From NCBI GenBank assembly GCA_951828235.1, contig OX639965.1:310001-374000 (forward strand): a DNA stretch of 64,000 nucleotides. The letters run 5' to 3'. The notes beneath the pieces are model-generated. The model was not told the origin of the DNA, did not search any database, and was given only the letters and a program-made list of their open reading frames with translations. Made by a program: the position numbers and the translations under genes. The DNA comes from an uncultured Gammaproteobacteria bacterium. GTDB taxonomy: Bacteria; Pseudomonadota; Gammaproteobacteria; Steroidobacterales; Foliamicaceae. Below, one piece after another: positions 7,649 to 17,906 of this stretch; position 1 is the first letter of the stretch, and every line of letters begins with the position of its first letter.

Positions 7649-9007
7649 TCAGGCAGCGGACCGAGCCAGGGCTTCCAGCGCTTCGCCCAGGCGCTTTACG
7701 CCGATGATCTGCATGCCCTTTACGGGCTTGCGCGGGCGGTTCGCCGCGGGGATCACGGCGTGCCTGAACCCAAGTTTGGCCGCCTCGCGCAGGCGCTCCT
7801 CTCCGTAGGGGGCTGGGCGCACCTCGCCGGAAAGCCCGAGTTCCCCGAACAGCACCAGGCCTTCCGGCAGGGCCTGGTTCCGCACGCTGGACCATACCGC
7901 CGCCGCCACGGCAAGGTCGGCCGCGGTCTCGGAAACCCGCAGGCCGCCGACGAAGTTCACGAACACGTCGCGGTCGTAGGCTGCCACGCCTGAATGCCGG
8001 GCCAACACCGCCATCAGCATGGCGAGACGGTTGTGGTCCATGCCCGGGCTGACCCGGCGGGCCAGGCCTGCGCCCGCGTCGGATACCAGCGCCTGGACTT
8101 CCAGCAGCATCGGCCGGCTGCCCTCATGGCAGGCCGTAACGGCGCTGCCGGGCGCTCCGTCCTGACGCCCGGTAAGAAAGATCGCCGAGGGATTTCGCAC
8201 CTGCTTCAGTCCCGCGGAATCCATCACGAACACGCCCAGTTCATTGACCGCGCCAAAGCGGTTCTTGACTGAACGCAGGACCCGAAAGCGGCTACCGGAT
8301 TCGCTTTCGAAATACAGCACCACGTCCACCATGTGCTCCAGCATGCGCGGCCCGGCAATCTGGCCCTCCTTGGTTACATGGCCCACCAGCGTGACCGCGA
8401 TTCCGCGGGTCTTGGCCAGGCGCACCAGGGCCGCCGTGCATTCTCGCAGTTGCACCGGGGAGCCCGGAGCGGAATTGACGTCGTTCAGGCTGAGGGTCTG
8501 GACGGAATCGATAATCAGCCACGCGGGCCGCTCCGACTCGACCGCCGCAAGCACGGCATCCAGGGAAGTCTCGGCGACGGCGCGTACGCCGGCTTCGGCA
8601 AGACCGAGGCGGCGCGAACGCAGGGAAAGCTGTTCCAGGGACTCTTCGCCGCTTACGTACAGCGTACGCGCGCTTGCCGGATTGCCACCGGCCACCTGCA
8701 GAAGAATGGTGGATTTTCCGATCCCGGGATCGCCGCCAAGCAACACGACCGAACCCTTCACCAGGCCGCCGCCAAGGACCCGGTCAAACTCGGCCAGCCC
8801 CGTGGGCAAGCGGTGGCCGGGTTGCGCGGACACTTCGTTCAGCCGCACCACCGCGGCGGCGGCGGGCTTGCGGGATTTCCCGCCTGAGCGGGCGGGTGCC
8901 GCAGGCGCCTCGCGCAGCGTGTTCCACGCGCCGCAAGCCCCGCATTGCCCCTGCCACTTGAGGCTCTCCGCCCCGCATTCGGAGCAAAAGTACAACGCGT
9001 TCTTCAC
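7649..9007 (-). CDS. radA: DNA repair protein RadA
   Basis: This 452-residue protein has all RadA landmarks in order: an N-terminal C4 zinc finger (CSECG then CGACG, residues 8-25), a RecA-like ATPase core with Walker A GGDPGIGKST (about 92-101), the RadA-specific KNRFG motif (VKNRFGAVNELG, about 248-259), and a C-terminal Lon-like domain. RadA is a hexameric helicase that loads on recombination intermediates and drives branch migration during homologous recombination. The start codon is GTG and no strong ribosome site is visible. The P-loop kinase gene follows 33 bp downstream. It is divergent from pckG, with 174 bp between the start codons. Confidence 0.96.
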   Translation of the reverse strand: MKNALYFCSECGAESLKWQGQCGACGAWNTLREAPAAPARSGGKSRKPAAAAVVRLNEVSAQPGHRLPTGLAEFDRVLGGGLVKGSVVLLGGDPGIGKSTILLQVAGGNPASARTLYVSGEESLEQLSLRSRRLGLAEAGVRAVAETSLDAVLAAVESERPAWLIIDSVQTLSLNDVNSAPGSPVQLRECTAALVRLAKTRGIAVTLVGHVTKEGQIAGPRMLEHMVDVVLYFESESGSRFRVLRSVKNRFGAVNELGVFVMDSAGLKQVRNPSAIFLTGRQDGAPGSAVTACHEGSRPMLLEVQALVSDAGAGLARRVSPGMDHNRLAMLMAVLARHSGVAAYDRDVFVNFVGGLRVSETAADLAVAAAVWSSVRNQALPEGLVLFGELGLSGEVRPAPYGEERLREAAKLGFRHAVIPAANRPRKPVKGMQIIGVKRLGEALEALARSAA

Positions 9008-9181
9008 GGCTTCGGCACTGTCCCGGCGGGGTCGGACACTCTTCAGGAAACGGCCATTATCGCCATGAATTCAATGTTGGCGGACTGCTGCTTGCCGAAT
9101 ATTCGTGCAAATGGCGCCCACCCGGAGGCGTAAATCGTATATTCTTGCGCTCTTCACGCGCCGAACGGTTACATAACCGGA

Positions 9182-10924
9182 GTGATTCCCAATACTGCTT
9201 CCAGCGCCCGCAAGTGGGTGGAGGAGGTTGCTCGCCTTACGCAGCCCGGACGCATCCACTGGTGCGACGGTTCGCGCGAAGAATACGAAGCGCTCCTGGC
9301 CCAGTTGGTTCGCGAGGGCGAGCTGATTCCCGTGAACGGTGGACAGTTCGAGGATTGCTACCTGCACCGCTCCCATCCTTCCGACGTGGCCCGGGTAGAG
9401 AACCTAACCTTCGTTTGCACGGCGGATCGCGAGGACGCGGGGCCCAACAATAACTGGATGCCCCCGGACAATGCGCATCGGCTGCTGGACGGGCTGTTCG
9501 AGGGCTGCATGCGGGACCGCGTGATGTACGTGATTCCCTATTGCATGGGGCCGATCAACTCGCCGCTTTCGCGCTGCGGCATCGAGGTGACGGACAGCGC
9601 CTACGTTGCGGTGAACATGTACCTGATGACACGCATGGGCGCACAGGCGCTTGCTCGGATCGAACGCGAGGGCGAATTCGTAAAGGGGATGCACTCGATA
9701 GGCGAACTCGATCCCAAGCGGCGCTACATCATGCATTTCCCGGAAGAATTGAGCATCCGAAGCTACGGTTCCGGCTACGGCGGCAATGCGCTGTTGGGCA
9801 AGAAATGCCATGCCCTGCGTATCGCAAGCTGGCAGGCGCGCCAGGAAGGCTGGCTGGCGGAGCACATGCTCATTGTCGAGATCGAAGACCCGGCGGGCGA
9901 GAAGCATTACCTGGCGGCCGCCTTCCCATCTGCCTGCGGCAAGACCAACCTGGCAATGCTGATTCCGCCCGATGCACTTGCGGGCTGGAAGGTGCGCACG
10001 ATTGGCGACGATATCGCCTGGCTGCACCTGGACGGCGACGGGAGAATGCGCGCCATCAACCCGGAAGCCGGCTATTTCGGCGTCGTGCCCGGCACCAACC
10101 GCGAAACCAACCACAATGCCTTCGAGATGCTCCAGAGGGACGCAATTTTCACCAATGTAGGTCTGACCAGCGATATGGAGCCGTGGTGGGAAGGCCGCAA
10201 GTTCGGCATCCCGACGCTGAACTGGAAGGGGGAGCCGGTCAAGAGCGGCGAAAAGGCCGCGCATCCCAACTCCCGCTTCACCGTTTCGGCGCGGTGCAAC
10301 CCCAGCTATTCCCCCATGGCCGAGCACGAGGCGGGCGTGCCCATTGCCGCGCTGATCTTCGGCGGGCGGCGCGCACGGCTGGCGCCGCTTGTCATGGAAG
10401 CGCGCGACTGGCGCCACGGCGTGCTGATGGGCGCCGCCATGGCGTCGGAATCCACGGCGGCATCCAGCGACTCCGGCAACGGACTGCGGCGCGACCCGAT
10501 GGCCATGAAGCCATTTTGCGGCTACAACTTCGGCGACTACTGGAAGCATTGGCTGAATTTCAGCGGTCGCAGCGACCGGCTTCCCGGGATTTATCACGTC
10601 AACTGGTTCCGGCAGGACGAAGCGGGCAAGTTCCTTTGGCCCGGATTCGGCGAGAACCTGCGCGTGCTCCAGTGGATCCTCGACCGATGCAAGGGACGCG
10701 CCGATGCGCGCGAAACGCCGGTGGGCAATCTGCCGCGGCGCAGGGACCTCAACCTTCAGGGCCTCGATATCGCTCCCGAGGCCATGGACGGTCTGCTCGA
10801 GGTGGACACGGAAGGCTGGCGCGAAGAGATGCGAAGCATCGCCGAGCACCTGGCGCAGTACGGCGACCGCGTACCCTCTGAACTTACCTCCGAACACGCC
10901 CGAGTAGCCGCCGCCCTGAGCTAG
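9182..10924 (+). CDS. pckG: Phosphoenolpyruvate carboxykinase (GTP)
   Basis: The protein has 580 residues, close to the family norm of about 600. It carries the GTP-class catalytic loop FPSACGKTN (residues 248-256, reactive Cys252), the substrate loop RSYGSGYGGN (residues 193-202), and the metal and nucleotide region with RTIGDDIAW. The enzyme converts oxaloacetate and GTP to PEP, CO2 and GDP, the entry step of gluconeogenesis. The GTP type rather than the ATP type indicates kinship with lineages unlike E. coli. The start is a GTG at 9182. A strong ribosome site is absent; GGAG lies too close to the start. It stands alone between the divergent radA and the convergent dusA. Confidence 0.96.
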   Translation: MIPNTASSARKWVEEVARLTQPGRIHWCDGSREEYEALLAQLVREGELIPVNGGQFEDCYLHRSHPSDVARVENLTFVCTADREDAGPNNNWMPPDNAHRLLDGLFEGCMRDRVMYVIPYCMGPINSPLSRCGIEVTDSAYVAVNMYLMTRMGAQALARIEREGEFVKGMHSIGELDPKRRYIMHFPEELSIRSYGSGYGGNALLGKKCHALRIASWQARQEGWLAEHMLIVEIEDPAGEKHYLAAAFPSACGKTNLAMLIPPDALAGWKVRTIGDDIAWLHLDGDGRMRAINPEAGYFGVVPGTNRETNHNAFEMLQRDAIFTNVGLTSDMEPWWEGRKFGIPTLNWKGEPVKSGEKAAHPNSRFTVSARCNPSYSPMAEHEAGVPIAALIFGGRRARLAPLVMEARDWRHGVLMGAAMASESTAASSDSGNGLRRDPMAMKPFCGYNFGDYWKHWLNFSGRSDRLPGIYHVNWFRQDEAGKFLWPGFGENLRVLQWILDRCKGRADARETPVGNLPRRRDLNLQGLDIAPEAMDGLLEVDTEGWREEMRSIAEHLAQYGDRVPSELTSEHARVAAALS

Positions 10925-10927
10925 CGG

Positions 10928-10946
10928 GGAGGGCGTCCCGCCCTCC
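10928..10946. repeat. Short GC-rich palindrome between pckG and dusA, also found in alaS
   Basis: GGAGGGCG, loop TCC and CGCCCTCC form a perfect 8-bp stem just after the pckG stop codon. No T-run follows, so it is a weak terminator candidate for the converging genes. Its 17-base core GAGGGCGTCCCGCCCTC recurs inside alaS at 14445-14461, which points to a dispersed REP-like repeat. Confidence 0.6.
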
Positions 10947-10978
10947 GTGATGGCGAAACGCCTTCGTTCCCGGGGGGC

Positions 10979-11968
10979 TCAGGCAGCGTAGCGCAGGCGA
11001 TCCGGCACGCAGCCCAACAGTACCTGTGCCTCGTTGGCAGGCGCCGACGCATGGCGCGCCAGCGACCGCCGCCAGGCTCCGGCCCCGGGTTTGCCCGAGT
11101 AAAGGCCCGCCATGTGCCGCGTGATAGCGCCGAGGCTTGCTCCGCGCTGCTTGCCGCTCCGGGCGTATTCCACCATGGCCTCAACCACCTGCACGCGCGT
11201 CCTGCGCCGCCCCGACGCGCCGGTCAGTCGGGTCAGAAGCCAGGGATTGGAATAGGCAACCCGTCCCAGCATCGCGCCATCGACCCGCTCAAGGTGCGAA
11301 GCAATCTCGCCAATGCCGCGAATCCCACCGTTGATGATGATGGACAGGTCCGGCATGGCGTCTTTCAGCCGGTAAACGGTGTCGTAGCGCAGAGGCGGCA
11401 CGTTGCGGTTCTCCTTCGGCGAAAGTCCTTCAAGGATGGCGATGCGTGCATGCACAATCAAGGCGGCGACGCCCGCGTCCTGCATCGCACGGGCGAATTC
11501 CAGCAACTGCGGGAACTCGGGGCGGTGATTGGTGCCGATCCGGGTCTTGACGGTTACGGGCCGGCCCCCCGAATTCTCGCGCATTGCGGCTACGCATTCG
11601 GCCACGCGCTCCGGTTCATGCATCAGGCAGGCGCCGAAGCGTCCCGCCCGCACCCGCGAACTGGGACAGCCCACGTTCAGGTTGATCTCGTCGATATCGG
11701 CATCGGCAGCAAGCGCGGTTGCCTGCGCCAGCAGTACCGGTTCGCTGCCGCCCAGTTGCAGAGCCAGAGGGCGTTCCGCGGGATGATGCTTGAGGAAGCG
11801 GTCGTCCCGGGCGTGGACGACGGCCCGTGCATGGACCATTTCCGTGTAGAGGCCCACGCCGGGCGCCAGCAGCCGGTGGAAATATCGGCAGTGCCGGTCG
11901 GTGCGCTGCATCATGGGCGCCACCGACAAGCGGCAGGCCGCCGGGTAAGTTGCGGAATCAGCAGCCAT
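10979..11968 (-). CDS. dusA: tRNA-dihydrouridine(20/20a) synthase DusA
   Basis: The 329-residue flavoprotein opens with the Dus signature RLSVAPMMQRTDRHCRYFHR and has the catalytic cysteine in NLNVGCPSSRV (Cys101). FMN- and RNA-binding segments VKTRIG, IVHARIAILEGLSPKENR and IIINGGIRG follow in the expected order. The segment AILEGLSPKENR is characteristic of DusA rather than DusB or DusC. The enzyme reduces uridine 20/20a in the D-loop of tRNA using NADPH. Its start overlaps the end of the carboxylate-amine ligase gene by 11 bp, so the two are translationally linked. It converges on pckG with a hairpin between them. Confidence 0.95.
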   Translation of the reverse strand: MAADSATYPAACRLSVAPMMQRTDRHCRYFHRLLAPGVGLYTEMVHARAVVHARDDRFLKHHPAERPLALQLGGSEPVLLAQATALAADADIDEINLNVGCPSSRVRAGRFGACLMHEPERVAECVAAMRENSGGRPVTVKTRIGTNHRPEFPQLLEFARAMQDAGVAALIVHARIAILEGLSPKENRNVPPLRYDTVYRLKDAMPDLSIIINGGIRGIGEIASHLERVDGAMLGRVAYSNPWLLTRLTGASGRRRTRVQVVEAMVEYARSGKQRGASLGAITRHMAGLYSGKPGAGAWRRSLARHASAPANEAQVLLGCVPDRLRYAA

Positions 11969-13100
11969 CCATGGTGGCCTCCACCAGGAAACGAACTACT
12001 TCCCTAAGGGCTTCCTGTTCGCTGGCGCCGTCTTCCATCGCCTTCCTGTAGGTCGCCAGTTGCATGCTTGCGCTGGTGCCCCGCTCAAGGATGGTGCGGG
12101 CATGCTCGATCTCGGCCATGCAATCGAAGTACTCCGCGTCCTGGCGCACCATCGTGATCAACTCGTCCAGCAATTCGGAAAACGGCACCATCGTGCCCTT
12201 GCCGAAGTCAAGCAGACTGTCGGTGGGCCCGTAACGCATCGCCCTCCAGCGGTTTTCTTCCAGCAGCAACAGGTTGTAGCTGCGCCAGCGGCTGTTGCTG
12301 ACCCGCAGGCGCCATAGCATGCGAATCAGGCAGACGGTGAAGGCCGTCATGCATACCGTGTCCTCCACGAAAGTGCAGAGATCGAAAATACGCGTCTCGA
12401 GCGTCGGAAAGCGCCCGCTGGGCCGTATGTCCCACCAGATCATCGAGGAATCCTCGATGACATTGGCTTGCACCAACGTCTCGATGTGGCGCTCGTAGTC
12501 GCTCCAGCCATTGAACTCTTCCGGCAGGCCGGTGCGCGGCAAACCGGAGAAGATGGTCAGCCGAAAGCTGCTCAGTCCGGTGTGGTCGCCCTCCCAGAAG
12601 GGCGACGAACCGCTGAGAGCAAGCAGGTGCGGCAGGAAATAGCGGAACTGGTTCATCAGGTCCACGCGCAGGTCCTTGTCCTCGATGCCCACATGAACGT
12701 GCATGCCGCAAATCAACATGCGCCGGGCGGTAGCCTGCATTTCCCTCTGCAGCGCAACATAGCGCTGCGACGGCGTTTGCTTCTGGTCCCGCCACAGGGC
12801 CGAGGGGTGCGTGGAAGAAGCGATGATCCGCATCCCGAACTGTTCGGCCACCGAACTGATTTCCCGCCGCTGCCGCGTCAGTTCACGGTGTACTTCGGCA
12901 ACGTCGGCGCACACCGTGGTCGCGGTTTCCACTTGGGCCCGCATGAGTTCGTTGACGACCTGGCCGGTGACCTGTTCCTGGCAGGCGGGCATGAATCCGG
13001 CCGGGGGATCCACCGCCAATTCCAGCGTCTCCGCATCCACCAGGAGGTATTCCTCCTCAACCCCCAGCGTGAAGCTGGGTTGATCCCGAAGCAGACTCAT
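11958..13100 (-). CDS. YbdK-type carboxylate-amine ligase (glutamate-cysteine ligase-like)
   Basis: The 380-residue product, counted from the ATG at 13100, belongs to the GCS2/YbdK group. Landmarks are FTLGVEEEYLLVD (residues 10-22), the metal-binding GMHVHVGI, and the substrate or nucleotide segment WWDIRPSGRFPTLETRIFD. YbdK of E. coli has weak gamma-glutamylcysteine synthetase activity and unclear physiological substrates. I chose the internal ATG (MSLLRDQ) over the first ATG ten codons upstream because it places the conserved FTLGVEEE block at the usual distance from the N terminus. The gene overlaps dusA by 11 bp. Confidence 0.88.
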   Translation of the reverse strand: MSLLRDQPSFTLGVEEEYLLVDAETLELAVDPPAGFMPACQEQVTGQVVNELMRAQVETATTVCADVAEVHRELTRQRREISSVAEQFGMRIIASSTHPSALWRDQKQTPSQRYVALQREMQATARRMLICGMHVHVGIEDKDLRVDLMNQFRYFLPHLLALSGSSPFWEGDHTGLSSFRLTIFSGLPRTGLPEEFNGWSDYERHIETLVQANVIEDSSMIWWDIRPSGRFPTLETRIFDLCTFVEDTVCMTAFTVCLIRMLWRLRVSNSRWRSYNLLLLEENRWRAMRYGPTDSLLDFGKGTMVPFSELLDELITMVRQDAEYFDCMAEIEHARTILERGTSASMQLATYRKAMEDGASEQEALREVVRFLVEATMDGC

Positions 13101-13156
13101 GTCATTCCATCCAGGCCCAATCGGCGCCATTGTAGTGCGCCCAGGGCTCGAAAGCG

Positions 13157-15784
13157 TTAACCGGAAGTTGCCCCGAGGCGCTCCGCCAGCCAGTCGGGCA
13201 CGCTTCTTAGCGCCTGTTCAAGTTTCGCGCCGTCCGGCCCGCCGCCTTGCGCAAAATCGGCCCGGCCGCCTCCCTTGCCGTTCAATAGCTCCGCAACCGC
13301 CCGCGCCAGATCGCGTGCCGGCACGCTGTCCTCGACCCCCTTGCTCACGCCGGCCACTATCCGCGCCTTGCTTCCATCGCGCGCACCCAACACCACAACG
13401 GCCGGTTCGTATCGATCGCGGTAGCGATCAACCGCGCCGCGCATCGTGTCCATATCGGCGTCGCCGTCGAGCTGCATTGCGATCAGGTTTATTCCGGCGA
13501 TCCGCTCGACCGGCACAGTCCCCGAGCCACCCCCCTCCGCCAGGCGCGCGCGCGCCTGCGCGAGATTTTTCTCAAGTTCCCTGGCGCGTTTAATCAGCGC
13601 CTTCAGCTTGTCTTCCGAATCGTCGGCGCCGCCCTTGAGCAGTCCCGAAAGGCGGCCCATACGGTGGCGCAGGTCACGCATCCATTCGAAGGCCCCCGCT
13701 CCGGTAAACGCCTCGATCCGGCGCACCCCGGCGGCGACGGACGATTCGGACATGATGGCGAACAGCCCGATGTCGCCGGTTCGCCTTACGTGCGTGCCGC
13801 CGCACAATTCCGTGGAGTAGTCGCCCAGTCGAAGGACCCGAACGTTATCCGCGTAGTCTTCTCCGGCCATCGAGAGGGCGCCCGCCTCAAGAGCCTCGTC
13901 GAGCGGCATCTCGATGGTCTCGGCGGGCGCATTCGCGCGGATCTGCGCGTTGACTTCATCCTCGATGCGTTCAAGGTCGGCCGCGGAAACCGCTTCGAAG
14001 TGCGAAAAATCAAACCGCAGCCGATCCGGCGCAACAAGCGAGCCCTTTTGCGTGACGTGCTTGCCCAGGATCCTTCGCAATGCTGCATTCATCAGGTGGG
14101 TTGCCGAATGATTGAGAACGATGGCGCGGCGGCGGCGAGCATCCACGGCAGCGCTCACCCCCGCGTCCTTATGCAGACTGCCGGCGGATACAACGCCGAT
14201 GTGGACCCTGCCTGCGGGGCCCTGCTGTGTATCGACAACCTCGAAGCAAAGGCCCTCGCCGGTGATCATTCCGGTGTCTCCGACCTGTCCCCCGCTCTCC
14301 GCATAAAAGGGCGTGCGATCCAGAACGACCGCCGCCCTGGTTCCCACTGGGGCCTCTACCACCTCCTTGCCTTCGGCCTCGATGTAGAGCACCCGGCCGC
14401 TGTCCTCCAGGCGCCCGTAACCCGTGAACTCGCTTGAGAGAACTGAGGGCGGGACGCCCTCTTTCCCAGGCAACCTGCTTTGCCGAACGTTCGCGGCCGA
14501 AGACTCCCGGGACCGTTCGCGTTGCTTTGCCATGGCCGCTTCGTAGCCGGGAGTATCGACCGACATTCCGCGTTCCCGCGCGATGTCCGCGGTCAGGTCG
14601 ACGGGAAACCCGTAGGTGTCATACAGGACGAAGGCCATGTCGCCCGGGATCACCTTGTCATTGACCTTCTCCAGAGACCGGTTCAGGTAGCGCATTCCCT
14701 GCTCCAGCGTGGCCGCGAATCGTTCCTCTTCCGCCCCGAGCATCCGCTCGGCCAGTTCCCGTGACTCCGCCAGTTCCGGGTATGCCGCGCCCATCTCTTC
14801 GTATATCGGCCCGACCATGCGATGCAGAAAGGGCTCCTTCACGCCCAGATCGTGGCCGTGGCGGAGCGCGCGGCGAATGATCCGGCGCAGCACGTATCCC
14901 CGACCCTCGTTGGACGGGAACACGCCATCGCCCACCAGGAATGCCGCGGCGCGAGCGTGATCGGCGATGACCTTCAGGGAATTGGATTGGAGGTCGGCGG
15001 TCGATGTGATCTGCGCGGCAGCCGCAATCAGCCTCCGGAACAGGTCGATCTCGTAGTTGCTGCTGACGCCCTGCAGCACCGCCGCCATGCGCTCCAGTCC
15101 CATGCCGGTATCCACCGATGGCTTGGGCAGCGGCGTGAGCCTGCCATCGTCGTCGCGGTCAAACTGCATGAACACGAGGTTCCAGATTTCCACGAAGCGG
15201 TCGCCCTCGTACGCTCCCTCGCCGGGAGGGCTGCCCTCGATTCCCGGGCCATGGTCGTAGAAGATCTCCGAACAGGGGCCGCATGGGCCAGTATCGCCCG
15301 TGGACCAGAAATTGCTGCTTTCCCCCAGCCGCGTAATGCGCGAATCGTCCAGTCCCGCCTCTTCGCGCCAGCATTCGACGGCCTCGTCGTCGTCCTCGAA
15401 AATCGTGACCAGCAGCTTTTCGCGGGGCAAGCCCAGGTCGCGGGTCACGAAATTCCAGGCCAGGCGGACCGCCTCCCGCTTGAAGTAGTCGCCGAAGCTG
15501 AAATTGCCCAGCATCTCGAAGAAGGTGTGGTGGCGGGCGGTGTAGCCGACGTTTTCGAGGTCGTTGTGCTTGCCGCCGGCCCGCAGGCACCGCTGAACGG
15601 TAACGGCCCGCGGATGCGGCGGCTTCTCACGGCCAAGGAATATGTCCTTGAACTGCACCATCCCGGCGTTGGTGAAGAGCAGAGTCGGGTCATTGCGCGG
15701 AACGAGCGGCGAGCCGGGCAGATGCCGATGGTCGCGCGCCGTGAAGAACTCGACGAAGGAGGAGCGGATCTCGGCAGTCTTCAT
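13157..15784 (-). CDS. alaS: Alanyl-tRNA synthetase
   Basis: From the ATG at 15784 the product has 875 residues, matching E. coli AlaRS. The start overlaps the recX stop as ATGA. Domains in order are the class II catalytic core (FFTARDHRHLPGSPLVPRND, then GMVQFKDIFLG), a tRNA-recognition region, the editing domain with the zinc-binding HSATH and ELCGGTH motifs, and the C-Ala domain ending in GKGGGRADFAQGGG. It charges tRNA-Ala and clears mischarged Ser and Gly. An upstream in-frame extension lies inside recX and is not the real start. The linker before the editing domain encodes an in-frame copy of the palindrome also found at 10929. Confidence 0.97.
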   Translation of the reverse strand: MKTAEIRSSFVEFFTARDHRHLPGSPLVPRNDPTLLFTNAGMVQFKDIFLGREKPPHPRAVTVQRCLRAGGKHNDLENVGYTARHHTFFEMLGNFSFGDYFKREAVRLAWNFVTRDLGLPREKLLVTIFEDDDEAVECWREEAGLDDSRITRLGESSNFWSTGDTGPCGPCSEIFYDHGPGIEGSPPGEGAYEGDRFVEIWNLVFMQFDRDDDGRLTPLPKPSVDTGMGLERMAAVLQGVSSNYEIDLFRRLIAAAAQITSTADLQSNSLKVIADHARAAAFLVGDGVFPSNEGRGYVLRRIIRRALRHGHDLGVKEPFLHRMVGPIYEEMGAAYPELAESRELAERMLGAEEERFAATLEQGMRYLNRSLEKVNDKVIPGDMAFVLYDTYGFPVDLTADIARERGMSVDTPGYEAAMAKQRERSRESSAANVRQSRLPGKEGVPPSVLSSEFTGYGRLEDSGRVLYIEAEGKEVVEAPVGTRAAVVLDRTPFYAESGGQVGDTGMITGEGLCFEVVDTQQGPAGRVHIGVVSAGSLHKDAGVSAAVDARRRRAIVLNHSATHLMNAALRRILGKHVTQKGSLVAPDRLRFDFSHFEAVSAADLERIEDEVNAQIRANAPAETIEMPLDEALEAGALSMAGEDYADNVRVLRLGDYSTELCGGTHVRRTGDIGLFAIMSESSVAAGVRRIEAFTGAGAFEWMRDLRHRMGRLSGLLKGGADDSEDKLKALIKRARELEKNLAQARARLAEGGGSGTVPVERIAGINLIAMQLDGDADMDTMRGAVDRYRDRYEPAVVVLGARDGSKARIVAGVSKGVEDSVPARDLARAVAELLNGKGGGRADFAQGGGPDGAKLEQALRSVPDWLAERLGATSG
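14445..14461. repeat. REP-like palindrome inside the alaS coding sequence
   Basis: GAGGGCGGGACGCCCTC is the exact reverse complement of the core at 10929-10945. It is read in frame as EGVPPS within the linker joining the aminoacylation core to the editing domain of AlaRS, a variable region where extra sequence is tolerated. Confidence 0.6.
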
Positions 15785-16237
15785 CGTCCGGCCTCGCTCA
15801 ATACGGCCCGCGCCACCTGTCCCTCCGAAAAGCCGCGCCCGCGCAGGAACCTCGCCTGCCGCGCCATGTCCTCCCGGTCCCCGGGCGGCGCATTTCCGAA
15901 GCGCCGGCTGCGCGCGGCGTCCGCGCACCGGTCCCAATCGATTTCAGCTTCGCTCAGGACCGCGTCGATCAGGGGCGCGCCCACGCCCCGCTCCCTCAGT
16001 TGCGCGCGTATCTTGAGGGGCCCCTGCCCGCGCTCCAGGCGCGAACGCAGAAAGGCCTCCGCGAATCGTTCGTCGCTGACCAGGTCGCGCGCCGCCAGTT
16101 CGTCCAGCACGGCCTCGATTGTTGCGGCCTCGTGGCCACGCAAAGTCAGTTTGGAGCGCAATTCACGCAAGGAATGCTCGCGCCTGGCCAGGAGGCCCAG
16201 GGCGGTGTCCAGCAGGCCATCGAAACCGGCCGCAGGT

Positions 16238-16245
<8 letters not shown>
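15781..16245 (-). CDS. recX: Regulatory protein RecX
   Basis: RecX binds within the RecA filament groove and inhibits RecA-driven strand exchange. The sequence shows the repeated three-helix RecX pattern: [19 protein letters not shown], then [19 protein letters not shown], then [17 protein letters not shown] place the start at the GTG at 16245, which overlaps the recA stop by 8 bp, has GAGG about seven bases upstream and gives 154 residues, the usual length. A longer reading frame runs back into recA, but its arginine-rich N terminus is foreign to the family. The stop overlaps the alaS start by 4 bp, so recA-recX-alaS is a tightly coupled unit. Confidence 0.9.
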
Positions 16246-17266
<1,021 letters not shown>

Positions 17267-17402
17267 GGTGCTCAAGTGCTCCCGCGTAGGTTCTCGTAAC
17301 GTGATTATTCCACAGCCGCGAGGAAATGCACCGCGGCAATCCTCCGGCCTGCACCTGATATCGGCATCCGCGCCCGAAAGCGCCGAACGAGGACTTTTGC
17401 AA

Positions 17403-17906
17403 TCAGTGCCGCACCGCCCCGTTCACGCGTCTGAGCAGCCCTTCGAGCGCATGCGCCACCGATTGCATGCGCACGGCGCGGCGGTCGCCGTCGAAATGCC
17501 TGCTTTCCGCCTCCCGAAGGCCGTTGCGGCCGGCCCAGGCAAACAGCACCGTGCCTACCGGGCGCGTTGCGGTGCCGCCCGAAGGCCCTGCGATGCCCGT
17601 CACCGCGAGGCTCCAGTGGGTCTGCCCAAGTTCAAGCGCGCCGGCAGCCATTTCCACGGCTGTCTCCGCGCTGACCGCGCCGAACTCGCGCAGCGTGTCG
17701 GCACTGACTCCCAGCAGCCGCTTCTTGGCGGCGTTGGAATAGGTCACGAAGCCGGCGTCGAACCATCCCGAGCTTCCCGGAAGGCCGGTGACTGCCTGCC
17801 CTACCCAGCCGCCGGTGCAGGATTCGGCCAGCGCCAGCGTCTCGCCCCGCTCAAGCAGCAGGGCCCCCAGTTCCCGTACCAAACGGCTAATCTCCCGCTC
17901 GTTCAT
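17403..17906 (-). CDS. pncC: CinA C-terminal domain protein / nicotinamide-nucleotide amidohydrolase PncC
   Basis: The 167-residue protein is the stand-alone CinA C-terminal domain. It has the signature [17 protein letters not shown] (residues 23-39), the segment [15 protein letters not shown] and [11 protein letters not shown]. PncC hydrolyses nicotinamide mononucleotide to nicotinate mononucleotide in pyridine nucleotide recycling. The gene overlaps the mutS 3' end by 20 bp and precedes recA by about 137 bp, the standard gammaproteobacterial mutS-cinA-recA order. The N-terminal MoCF domain of full CinA proteins is absent, as usual in this lineage. Confidence 0.94.
   Translation of the reverse strand: MNEREISRLVRELGALLLERGETLALAESCTGGWVGQAVTGLPGSSGWFDAGFVTYSNAAKKRLLGVSADTLREFGAVSAETAVEMAAGALELGQTHWSLAVTGIAGPSGGTATRPVGTVLFAWAGRNGLREAESRHFDGDRRAVRMQSVAHALEGLLRRVNGAVRH

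Noticed and set aside
15785..15937. N-terminal extension of AlaRS
   Set aside because: It overlaps recX, is arginine/glycine-rich and unlike the family; the ATG at 15784 matches the E. coli start.
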